Notes under the pieces: generated by a model
The model's input: the letters and a program-made list of their open reading frames with translations, nothing else
Told to the model about the DNA's origin: nothing
Databases searched by the model: none
Source of the DNA: Spirochaetes bacterium GWF1_49_6
GTDB lineage: Bacteria; Spirochaetota; Brevinematia; Brevinematales; GWF1-51-8
Length of the DNA stretch: 7,677 nucleotides
Direction of reading: 5' to 3'
NCBI GenBank assembly: GCA_001829395.1
Contig: MIBD01000089.1
Span: forward strand, 1 to 7,677
Translations under genes and position numbers: made by a program
Part shown: positions 1-6,436 of the stretch, piece after piece
How the letters are laid out: each line of letters opens with the position of its first letter
Position numbering within the stretch: position 1 is the first letter of the stretch

Positions 1-460
1 CGTCACCGGACATTTGAGACTGAGGAGCAACCGGAGCCGTAGATTTCGCATCCGGCTTGGCGGCATCGGCAGATGAAAATTTCAATTTAGATAAAATATC
101 GATAATCTGATAGGTGCGGGGGTCTTCATATATCGCGCCGGTCGTCCGGGCGTTCAGCATTCTCTCGATAATATCACGGCATTCCAGGAGGACGGTAATC
201 GTCTCAGTGGTAAGCGCGAGTTTATTTTTCCGCACCATATCGAGGATATCTTCGATTAGATGGGTGAACTCCTGAATCTCATCGAAACCTACCGTACCCG
301 CACCCCCTTTTATGGTGTGCGCGACACGGAAAACCTCGTTGATGGACTTTGTATCCCCAGGGTTATGCTCCAACTGAAGTAGGGAACTTTCAAGATTATC
401 GATCAGCGAAAACGCCTCTTCCAGAAAATCCTGCTCCAGTTCTTTCGTAAAATCATCCAT
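1..460 (-). CDS. cheA: Chemotaxis histidine kinase CheA, N-terminal part (Hpt/P1 domain)
   Basis: Reading the minus strand from the ATG at 458-460 gives 153 codons, open to the window edge, so only the N-terminus is present. Residues 1 to about 105 form a histidine phosphotransfer (P1) domain. The signature is F-R-V-A-H-T-I-K-G-G-A-G, with the phospho-accepting histidine at residue 48, the position known for enteric CheA. After about residue 128 the protein becomes an Ala/Pro/Ser-rich linker, as expected between P1 and the next CheA domain. In the family, this histidine is phosphorylated by the dimeric kinase core and passes phosphate to CheY and CheB. A ribosome binding site AGGGGA (467-472) precedes the start. 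The gene lies 95 bases after cheB and has its own candidate promoter. A stand-alone Hpt protein or another Hpt hybrid kinase cannot be strictly excluded because the kinase core is outside the window, but the cheRB context favours CheA. Confidence 0.9.
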   Translation of the reverse strand, partial: MDDFTKELEQDFLEEAFSLIDNLESSLLQLEHNPGDTKSINEVFRVAHTIKGGAGTVGFDEIQEFTHLIEDILDMVRKNKLALTTETITVLLECRDIIERMLNARTTGAIYEDPRTYQIIDILSKLKFSSADAAKPDAKSTAPVAPQSQMSGD

Positions 461-511
461 CCTGTTTCCCCTATAAGGACTAAAAGTTTTTACAATCATA
501 GTATATGTTAT

Positions 512-540
512 ATCATAAAATATTGCAATATATGATTCAA
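512..540 (-). promoter_or_regulatory. Candidate sigma70-type promoter for cheA
   Basis: On the minus strand there is a -35 box TTGAAT (535-540), a 17-base spacer and a -10 box TATGAT (512-517, five of six consensus bases). The expected transcript start is about 45 bases before the cheA ATG. The spacer contains a perfect 12-base palindrome, ATATTGCAATAT (520-531), which could be an operator. The boxes and spacing are read directly from the sequence; promoter function is inference. Confidence 0.5.
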
Positions 541-555
541 TTCAAAGGAACACAA

Positions 556-1686
556 CTATTTACAGGTAGCCGCGATCACCCTGTTTATCGCCTCGCCTAT
601 ATCGGAAATTTCAATCACGATATCGATACCCCCGTTCTTAATGGAGTTCCCTGGCATACCCCACACGACCGAACTTTTCTCATCCTGCGCTATCATAATA
701 GCGCCGTCCTTACGAAGACGCACGCTCTCGATCGATCCGTCACGCCCCATCCCGCTCAGGATCAGTCCCAGTACCCGATTCCCCACGGCCTCGCGAATGG
801 ACTTAAAAAATATATCCACCGAGGGCTTGAAGAAGAATCCGTCGTATTCCATAGGGTCAGTCTTGAATACCAGCTTATCGCCCGCGCTTTTTATAAGAGA
901 GTGACAGCCCCCGGGACATACATAGATAGTGCCGTTTTCAAGAACATCGCCGTCCTTCGCTTCGATTACGGGACGGTTATAGATTTTAGTCAGGTTTTTC
1001 GCGAACTCGAGGGTAAACCCGGTAGGCATATGCTGCGCGATGACCATCGGTACGGGTATCGGTTTCAGGGTGCTCATAATTTTACGGATGGCGTTCGGCC
1101 CGCCTGTGGATGACCCGATCGCGATCAGAAGCGGACGAATGGGTTTTTCTTCCCACACCTTCGGGAGGTTATCCAGTCCGAATAAGAGACCGTCCGGGGT
1201 CGGCGGTGGCACGATTACCTCAGGAGCGTCGGTTGTCGGGACGGGTAAATGTTCACGGTTTTTTATCATTGTCTGGTAAAGTTCGCGAATGATAATTCCC
1301 ATCTGGTTAGATATGACCGTGATGTGGTCGCTGATCTTTCCGTCAGGCTTACGGATAAACTCGGCGGCGCCGTTGGCAAGCGCCTCGAATGTCGTGGTAC
1401 TTCCCTCGCCGACTAACGAACTGAATACGAGGATCTTTGGGCGTACCGACGGGGCGCAATTCGCCTGGATATACTTTAAAAATTCGAGGCCGTTCATTTC
1501 GGGCATTTCTATATCTAAAATAATAATGTCGGGGTGATAGAAGAAAAATTTCTGCAGGCCGATTTTCCCGTTCGGCGCGGTAGTGACCACTTCCATATCG
1601 GAAAAACTATTGATGATTGTGGTTACATATTTTCGGATGAGGACTGAATCGTCAATTATCATGACTTTAATTTTATTGCTTGACAT
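556..1686 (-). CDS. cheB: Chemotaxis response regulator protein-glutamate methylesterase/deamidase CheB
   Basis: 376 aa. Residues 6-120 are a receiver domain with acidic pair D12-D13, phospho-acceptor D58 in L-D-I-E-M-P, S89/S90 and K113 in R-K-P. A Pro-rich linker (about 145-180) leads to the methylesterase domain (about 184-373). Its catalytic triad is visible: S193 in G-S-S-T-G-G-P, H219 in Q-H-M-P and D316 in G-M-G-R-D-G. In the family it hydrolyses glutamyl methyl esters and deamidates glutamines on chemoreceptors in the cytoplasm, and is activated by phosphate from CheA. The chosen ATG at 1684-1686 lies just before the receiver core and has AAGGGG seven bases upstream. An earlier in-frame start at 1779 would add 31 residues with no domain and would lie deep inside cheR. 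The start overlaps the end of cheR by 14 bases, suggesting coupled translation. Confidence 0.96.
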   Translation of the reverse strand: MSSNKIKVMIIDDSVLIRKYVTTIINSFSDMEVVTTAPNGKIGLQKFFFYHPDIIILDIEMPEMNGLEFLKYIQANCAPSVRPKILVFSSLVGEGSTTTFEALANGAAEFIRKPDGKISDHITVISNQMGIIIRELYQTMIKNREHLPVPTTDAPEVIVPPPTPDGLLFGLDNLPKVWEEKPIRPLLIAIGSSTGGPNAIRKIMSTLKPIPVPMVIAQHMPTGFTLEFAKNLTKIYNRPVIEAKDGDVLENGTIYVCPGGCHSLIKSAGDKLVFKTDPMEYDGFFFKPSVDIFFKSIREAVGNRVLGLILSGMGRDGSIESVRLRKDGAIMIAQDEKSSVVWGMPGNSIKNGGIDIVIEISDIGEAINRVIAATCK

Positions 1687-2500
1687 AGATAATCCCCTTC
1701 TCAAAGGAAGTAGGTTTGAATTTATCGAACAAACCGACAAGACTTTCGGAATGTCCGATAAAAAGGAAACCGTTATCATTGGTGGAATTATATATCTGTG
1801 TCAGCACTTTCTTCTGGATATCCTCGTCGAAATAGATGAGGACGTTTCGGCAAAACGTAATATCGATTGCGTCGATACCGCTTCCGTACATCAGGTTATG
1901 AAAATCGAACTTCACCATCTTTTTTATTTCGTCCTTAACAATATAGTATTTCCCATCCTCGAGAGGAGTGAAATACTTCTGTATATAAGCAGGCGGGATT
2001 TTTTGGACGGAACGGTCGGGATATTTCGCTTCTTTGGCGATAAACAGGCTTTCGAGACTGATATCGGAACCCATAATTTTTATATCCCATGAAGCAAGGT
2101 CGATATGATTTTTCTCGAAAAACTCCTTTACGGTTATCGCGATGGAGTAGGTTTCTTCGCCTGTCGAACACCCCGCGCTCCAGATTTTAAGCTGTCTGGA
2201 GTATTTTGAGTTTATTAACCCCGGCAGGATAGATTCGTCGAGGAGTTCGAAATGCCGCTGATTTCGGAAAAAGCTGGTAAAATTCGTGGTCACGAAATCG
2301 ATAAAGGATAGGAGTTCGTTTTTATCGGTTTTCAACTGTTCGAGATATGTTTTTACATCGGAATTTTTTTCCTTCATTTTACTGGAAATTCTGCTGATAA
2401 GCACGGCGGCATTCGAATCTTTAAAAATGATTCCGCTGTTTTTATAAACAATATCCGCATATTGCGCTAATATATCTTCGCTGATTTCTAACGCGGGCAA
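1673..2500 (-). CDS. cheR: Chemotaxis protein-glutamate O-methyltransferase CheR
   Basis: 275 aa, the usual length for the family. Residues about 1-75 are the all-helical N-terminal CheR domain, ending in the motif T-T-N-F-T-S-F-F-R (71-79). Residues about 80-272 are the S-adenosylmethionine-dependent methyltransferase fold: W-S-A-G-C-S-T-G-E-E-T-Y-S (107-119) is the SAM-binding loop, D146 lies in the G-S-D-I-S segment, and F-C-R-N-V-L-I-Y-F (216-224) is the conserved post-IV motif. The enzyme methylates glutamates on chemoreceptors, opposing CheB. The start codon is TTG (2498-2500), chosen because GAGGAG lies six bases upstream and no in-frame ATG fits. No C-terminal TPR extension is present. 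It is first in a cheR-cheB unit with a candidate promoter immediately upstream. Confidence 0.96.
   Translation of the reverse strand: MPALEISEDILAQYADIVYKNSGIIFKDSNAAVLISRISSKMKEKNSDVKTYLEQLKTDKNELLSFIDFVTTNFTSFFRNQRHFELLDESILPGLINSKYSRQLKIWSAGCSTGEETYSIAITVKEFFEKNHIDLASWDIKIMGSDISLESLFIAKEAKYPDRSVQKIPPAYIQKYFTPLEDGKYYIVKDEIKKMVKFDFHNLMYGSGIDAIDITFCRNVLIYFDEDIQKKVLTQIYNSTNDNGFLFIGHSESLVGLFDKFKPTSFEKGIIYVKQ
1694..1699 (-). promoter_or_regulatory. Ribosome binding site deciding the cheB start
   Basis: AAGGGG on the minus strand, inside the 3' end of cheR, seven bases before the ATG at 1684-1686. It supports the short cheB start over the in-frame start at 1779. Confidence 0.7.
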
Positions 2501-2506
2501 TGTATT

Positions 2507-2512
2507 CTCCTC
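2507..2512 (-). promoter_or_regulatory. Ribosome binding site for the TTG start of cheR
   Basis: A strong GAGGAG on the minus strand with six bases to the TTG at 2498-2500. The good site with optimal spacing is the main reason for accepting a non-ATG start. Confidence 0.75.
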
Positions 2513-2557
2513 GATTGAAGTAACCCCTTTTCTGCAGGTGCGGAATACGCAAACAAT

Positions 2558-2585
2558 ATTCTATATAATATTAACGGTAAGTCAA
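2558..2585 (-). promoter_or_regulatory. Candidate sigma70-type promoter for cheR-cheB
   Basis: Minus strand TTGACT (2580-2585), a 16-base spacer and TAGAAT (2558-2563), each matching five of six consensus bases. It lies in the 120-base gap between the helical-protein gene and cheR, and would give an untranslated leader of about 50 bases. The match is read directly; activity is inference. No convincing terminator separates it from the upstream gene, so read-through from 2621-3508 is also possible. Confidence 0.5.
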
Positions 2586-2620
2586 TAAAAACTTATTATA
2601 ATTACACGAAAATCGGCGGA

Positions 2621-3508
2621 TTACTCGTCAATCTGTTCAATTAAGTTTTTATAGCTTTCCAGCTTATCGGGCAGCTCATATTCGAAGAGATCGGCGATCA
2701 GTACAAAATCCCCGCGTTCGAATGCCACGACGATATCCGTTAGAAGGGAATTCAGCTCCTGATAGCTCTGTTCCGCCTCATCCTGGTAGTCGGCCGGCAT
2801 TTCAGAATGATTCTGCCTGAAATAGATCGAGCAGGTCTCGAGCACGTTTATTACCGTATGGATTTTACCGAACGCCTCGCGATCCTTTCCTACCTGCAGG
2901 GACTCGGATATCTCGGGAAGTTCCGTCCGGCAGTTGTCGAGCGCCTGTAGGAGGTCGTTCCTGTCTATTTTAAACTGGTTCGATATCTTCAACTGGAGGG
3001 AATCGAAGAATTGGATCATATTCTCGATAATATTGCATAATGACGGGATTTTCGCTTCTTCGCGTTCCGAATCGTTCAGGTACGCTTTTATTTGGTGAAG
3101 GGTGGTGGTTAGTATTTTTATCTCGTTGAGATGGAACGCGGTAATTGAATTAACGGATTTCAACGTTTCGATAATCCAGTCAATGATCTCGCTGTACTGC
3201 GGGGTATGAGAGAAACCGTTTTTTTTCAGGTCGTTAATAATATTTGAGAGCATCCCTTTCGATTCGTGTAATAGAGACGCCGCTATCTCCTCCTGAGTTC
3301 CTACCTCGATATTGATCTCATCGATACTCTCCAATGGGATATTGATTAGATCGGGGTTCTGGGGTGAATAGAATTTTTTATCGATTTCGATAGTAGAGAT
3401 AATCAGGTTCTTCTCAAGGATACCCTGGAAAGACCTGATAACCTCGAGGGCGTTCTTTTCGTTTTCGATTACGACGTCAGCCGGCTCGCCGTTAATTTTA
3501 AATTGCAT
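2621..3508 (-). CDS. Uncharacterised mostly helical protein, coupled to the YjbQ-like gene
   Basis: 295 aa, not recognised. It has no signal peptide or membrane segment, so it is probably cytoplasmic. Residues 1 to about 70 look like a small alternating beta/alpha domain (predicted strands near 2-6, 37-42 and 65-70, a helix near 19-33), in the style of a ubiquitin-like or small interaction domain. Residues 72-295 are almost entirely predicted helix with heptad-like Leu/Ile spacing, suggesting a helical bundle. Near the C-terminus is the acidic motif I-A-D-L-F-E-Y-E-L (271-279). The ATG (3506-3508) shares a base with the stop of the upstream gene (TGATG), and AAGGAG lies eight bases upstream, so translation is likely coupled. 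The N-terminal fold and helical prediction are by eye. Function is unknown; an adaptor or scaffold role is only a guess from context. Confidence 0.85.
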   Translation of the reverse strand: MQFKINGEPADVVIENEKNALEVIRSFQGILEKNLIISTIEIDKKFYSPQNPDLINIPLESIDEINIEVGTQEEIAASLLHESKGMLSNIINDLKKNGFSHTPQYSEIIDWIIETLKSVNSITAFHLNEIKILTTTLHQIKAYLNDSEREEAKIPSLCNIIENMIQFFDSLQLKISNQFKIDRNDLLQALDNCRTELPEISESLQVGKDREAFGKIHTVINVLETCSIYFRQNHSEMPADYQDEAEQSYQELNSLLTDIVVAFERGDFVLIADLFEYELPDKLESYKNLIEQIDE

Positions 3509-4296
3509 CAGCGGGACTCCTTCCAGATTTCAAAGTATATATCCCTTCGTCGGGGTAATGTATCCAGTTCCGTAAGATAGAGACGTTCGCCCTTCGTATC
3601 CAGTAAGCCGTTTACGGTGTTCAGTGTGATTATCTGGGAGATAAACGCGGCGCGGATATGCGTGTACGCGACCTCGTTGACGTCCCACGAATGGGTGTGA
3701 CGGTAGGTCTTATGCTTCGGGGCGAGTCCCTCGATGAACGCGACGAATTCTTTATGTTTATCGGGATATAACATATAAAGTACGGCGGATTCCGACGGGG
3801 ACACGATAGTCACTTTTTCCTCGTGAGAGTTCATCAGCGTCCGTTGGATAATATCCGTGATATCGAATGTCTGGAGTTCCGTGGTGGTTTGCATCGATTC
3901 CAGACCGAGTATCGAGTGCGACGCGTAAAAATCGAGCTGAAGCGTGATTTTCTCCATCTCGTCAAGGGTGAAAAATACGATCTGCTGCCAATCTCCGACC
4001 ACCAAACGGGACATGTTGAACGGGACGGTTATGGTGTTTGTCGGCATCTTCGAGAGGATATAGGGAGAAGTGTTTTTCTGGATTTCACGGGTGTAATAGA
4101 TATACGCCTCGGTAAAGTCCTTGACTAAATCTTCCTCGTACTCGATGGAAGTCATCATGACGTTCTCAAGCGCGGTGATTTTCACAACACCTTTTTCAAG
4201 ATTCAGGTTCAGTATTTCCTCTTCGATAAAAGAGTCGATTCTTCCCATCTGGAATTTATGAAAAGGAATATCGAACAAGAGTTCTTTGTGCGTCAT
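3508..4296 (-). CDS. Protein with two tandem degenerate YjbQ/UPF0047-like domains
   Basis: 262 aa, cytoplasmic by appearance. Both halves resemble the YjbQ (UPF0047) fold, known from single-domain proteins of about 135-140 aa that are reported to have secondary thiamine-phosphate synthase activity. The N-terminal copy (about 8-124) ends in I-T-V-P-F...R-L-V-V-G-D-W-Q-Q-I (89-106), matching the family's P-V...G-x-W-Q-x-I segment, but has Y79-I80-L81 where the family has H-I-K. The C-terminal copy (about 135-258) keeps Y198-R199-H200 and H213-I214-R215 with the following I-I-T-L strand, but has T-K-G-E in place of G-T-W-Q. Neither copy keeps the His-Thr-Ser/Thr motif. It is therefore probably a pseudoenzyme or carries a composite site. 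The assignment comes from my memory of the family, without a search. ATG 4294-4296 has GGAAGG (4305-4310) upstream; the gene is first in its unit. Confidence 0.85.
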   Translation of the reverse strand: MTHKELLFDIPFHKFQMGRIDSFIEEEILNLNLEKGVVKITALENVMMTSIEYEEDLVKDFTEAYIYYTREIQKNTSPYILSKMPTNTITVPFNMSRLVVGDWQQIVFFTLDEMEKITLQLDFYASHSILGLESMQTTTELQTFDITDIIQRTLMNSHEEKVTIVSPSESAVLYMLYPDKHKEFVAFIEGLAPKHKTYRHTHSWDVNEVAYTHIRAAFISQIITLNTVNGLLDTKGERLYLTELDTLPRRRDIYFEIWKESR

Positions 4297-4319
4297 ACGT
4301 TTTTCCTTCCGTTATATTT

Positions 4320-4348
4320 ATATTAAGGTGTCCCTTTTTTTTATTCAA
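4320..4348 (-). promoter_or_regulatory. Candidate promoter for the YjbQ-like/helical protein unit
   Basis: Minus strand TTGAAT (4343-4348), a 17-base spacer containing an A8 run, and TAATAT (4320-4325). Transcription would begin near 4313, giving a very short leader that starts almost at the ribosome binding site (4305-4310). The -35 box is one arm of an inverted repeat, TATTCAA/TTGAATA, whose other arm is the -35 box of the divergent promoter. Confidence 0.45.
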
Positions 4349-4352
4349 CTTA

Positions 4353-4380
4353 TTGAATACTTAGATTATGCGGGTATTTT
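4353..4380 (+). promoter_or_regulatory. Candidate promoter for the WG-repeat gene
   Basis: Plus strand TTGAAT (4353-4358), a 16-base spacer and TATTTT (4375-4380, four of six consensus bases). It would give a leader of about 50 bases before the ATG at 4439. The weak -10 box makes this less certain than the promoter facing the other way. Confidence 0.35.
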
Positions 4381-4438
4381 TCTTGCGTTTTTTAATTCAC
4401 CCGCTAAACTATTGCCTAATAAAACCCCGGGACTCATT

Positions 4439-6433
4439 ATGAAAAAGGACTTATTTATCCTGCTTTTCATTTTCCTTTCAGGCAATCCGCTCTCGGCGGA
4501 ATCTGTTCTTTACCCGGTAAATATCAGCGGAAAATGGGGCTTTATCAATACGTCGGGAAAACTATCCGTACCTGCGGCATACGATACGGTACGGAAATTC
4601 CACGATAACATCGCCGCCGTAGGGAAAGCCAATTCCAAGGGATACCTGCGCTACGGGTATATCGATACCTCGGGGAAAACGGTACTGAAACCGTTCTATC
4701 TTTCAGTATCGGACTTTTCATGCGGTATCGGAGTAATAGTCAAGGATGACGTTAAAAAATCAGTGTTCTGCGTAAACAATAAGGGCGTATCGATACATTC
4801 ATTCCCGCTTCTGTCGGCGACCGTTTTTACGAACGGCCTCTCCATCATCAAATTTTACGACGAGACCAATAACAGGATTTGCGACGGCATACTTTCAAAT
4901 AACGGCGCCATCCTTACGAACCGTTTCGAAAAACTAATCGGCGTCTCCGAGGGATTGATACTCGTCCAGACGAAAATTCCCGTTATCGGCCCGGATAACA
5001 TGATAATGTCAAGCCTCGAAAAGATGGGTTTTGTCGATATGAGCGGCGTGGTGGTGATCGGGACTCGTTTCGACGATGCGCGGGTGTTCCAGAACGGGAT
5101 GGCCGCGGTTTCCCTCAAGGACGATAAGGGCGTCCCGCATTGGGGGTTTATCGATAAGAATGGGATTCTATCGGTTCAGCCTCGTTTCGACAGTGTGGGG
5201 GATTTTATCGGCGGTTTCGCCCCGGTCATGGTATCCAATAAATGGGGGTATGTCACCGATAAGGATATTCTCAAGATTCCGGCGGTATACCCGGAGCTCG
5301 GGCCGTTTATCGATGGGCTGGGGATATGGTATTCCGGCGGGTATTTCCTTCAGGGGAAGTGGATACCTAAGGCGACGGGTATTCTCAACGAATGGGGGCC
5401 GATCTTCGAAATATCGTTTAACGAGGTAATCCGGCTCGATAATGGGATATTCGCCGGGAGAATCCTCAATAAATGGGGTTACTTTAATAAGTGGGGCTTA
5501 TTCACGGGAATCGAGTACGACGCTGTTTCGGCTTTCTCATGCGGCCTCGCGGCGGTCAATAAAGGAAATTACTGGTACTATATCGCCACCAACGGCGCTG
5601 TGATTCTGGCGGATAAATATTCGGCGGTTACCCCGTTCGAGTACTGGCATGCCGCCGTCCTGAAAAACTATAACACTGGCGGATTGCTCACCTATATCGA
5701 TAGTAAAGGGAAACCCGTCTGGTCGAAGGCCTACGATATGGGGTATCCCTTCAAGAAGGGGGAAATCCTTTCCGTGATGGACGCGGGCGGGGTAAAGATG
5801 CTGAAATCCGCTAAGACGAATGCCAAAACTCTCGCGGCCATCCCTTACGGTGCGGCGGTGAATGTCGCTATGAACCAGGGCGCCGACGTACTGAATAATC
5901 CTCCCGGGCATGGCTGGGTCAAGATCACCTACGCGGGAAAGACAGGCTTCGCGGCGGACGGCGCGTTTACGAAACTCCCTCTGCCGGTACTCCACACCCC
6001 CGGCGCGTTCCAATTCCGTGATTATCTCTATTATACCGTCGGGGTAATCGATACCGGCGCGTTCAAGACCGCCGACGCATATAACGAACATTACTTCCTC
6101 TACGGCATCACCGGGATAGAGGAGGAATTCGATAAGGGTAGTCACTATAATTACCGCTTTCCCCCGATACGCTTGGAGGAACTGTTAAAAGTGTTCTTTT
6201 ACTGCGAGGGGTTTGGGGGAATATCCCTGCCATATTCGAGCATGACGACCAATCTGCTGGCGTCGACCAATGTATCTAAAGAATTGAGCATCGCGGTCAC
6301 CCGTGGGGACGACGACCGGATAAAAAGCGTTTCCATGATTATGGATGCCGGATATTGGGGATGGGACGCGTTCTTTACGGTATCCCCGGCAGATAAGTCA
6401 GTGGAATTGAATGTCACGACGTGGGAGGAATGA
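4439..6433 (+). CDS. Secreted WG-repeat protein with SH3b-like domain
   Basis: 664 aa. The N-terminus is a typical signal peptide: M-K-K-D, a hydrophobic core (5-13) and likely cleavage after L-S-A20, so the mature protein is exported. Residues about 30-445 hold roughly ten to twelve WG-type repeats, with cores at K-W-G-F-I (32), Y-G-Y-I-D (72), M-G-F-V-D (196), W-G-F-I-D (235), K-W-G-Y-V (268), E-W-G (318), K-W-G-Y (345), K-W-G-L (351) and Y-I-D-S-K-G (419), several diverged. Residues about 448-515 resemble a bacterial SH3 domain (G-W-V-K-I-T-Y-A-G-K-T-G-F). Residues 516-664 are unrecognised. WG repeats are beta-rich and of largely unknown role; binding at the cell surface or periplasm is inference. 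The ATG at 4439 is chosen for the signal peptide; the open frame extends to 4286 but would overlap the divergent gene. The ribosome binding site is weak (GGGA, 4429-4432). Confidence 0.9.
   Translation: MKKDLFILLFIFLSGNPLSAESVLYPVNISGKWGFINTSGKLSVPAAYDTVRKFHDNIAAVGKANSKGYLRYGYIDTSGKTVLKPFYLSVSDFSCGIGVIVKDDVKKSVFCVNNKGVSIHSFPLLSATVFTNGLSIIKFYDETNNRICDGILSNNGAILTNRFEKLIGVSEGLILVQTKIPVIGPDNMIMSSLEKMGFVDMSGVVVIGTRFDDARVFQNGMAAVSLKDDKGVPHWGFIDKNGILSVQPRFDSVGDFIGGFAPVMVSNKWGYVTDKDILKIPAVYPELGPFIDGLGIWYSGGYFLQGKWIPKATGILNEWGPIFEISFNEVIRLDNGIFAGRILNKWGYFNKWGLFTGIEYDAVSAFSCGLAAVNKGNYWYYIATNGAVILADKYSAVTPFEYWHAAVLKNYNTGGLLTYIDSKGKPVWSKAYDMGYPFKKGEILSVMDAGGVKMLKSAKTNAKTLAAIPYGAAVNVAMNQGADVLNNPPGHGWVKITYAGKTGFAADGAFTKLPLPVLHTPGAFQFRDYLYYTVGVIDTGAFKTADAYNEHYFLYGITGIEEEFDKGSHYNYRFPPIRLEELLKVFFYCEGFGGISLPYSSMTTNLLASTNVSKELSIAVTRGDDDRIKSVSMIMDAGYWGWDAFFTVSPADKSVELNVTTWEE
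6423..6430 (+). promoter_or_regulatory. Ribosome binding site of the DUF4416 gene inside the WG-repeat gene
   Basis: GGGAGGAA lies in the last codons of the WG-repeat gene, six bases before the ATG at 6437, across the stop codon of the upstream gene. It fixes the start and suggests coupled translation. Confidence 0.75.
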
Positions 6434-6436
6434 CCG

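Noticed and set aside
505..1113. 202-codon plus-strand open frame opposite cheB
   Set aside because: It lies antisense to well-supported cheB, has no recognisable domain and no clear ribosome binding site; it is a shadow frame.
1687..1779. Longer cheB start giving 31 extra N-terminal residues
   Set aside because: The extension lies deep within cheR, carries no domain, and the ATG at 1684-1686 has a well-placed ribosome binding site.
1583..2092. 169-codon plus-strand open frame across the cheR-cheB junction
   Set aside because: It is antisense to conserved CheR and CheB coding sequence and shows no family motifs.
2586..2612. AT-only stem AATAA/TTATT as a terminator after the helical-protein gene
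   Set aside because: The stem is short and has no G-C pairs; it would be too weak to act as an intrinsic terminator.
3508..4296. FliW or another flagellar assembly factor, from the context
   Set aside because: The sequence does not resemble FliW; the W-Q-x-I and Y-R-H...H-I-R segments fit the YjbQ/UPF0047 fold better.
4286..4438. Longer start for the WG-repeat protein
   Set aside because: It would overlap the start of the divergent YjbQ-like gene and bury a classic signal peptide 51 residues inside the protein.
5537..6145. 202-codon minus-strand open frame inside the WG-repeat gene
   Set aside because: The plus-strand frame shows signal peptide, WG repeats and SH3b-like motifs; the opposite frame shows nothing recognisable.
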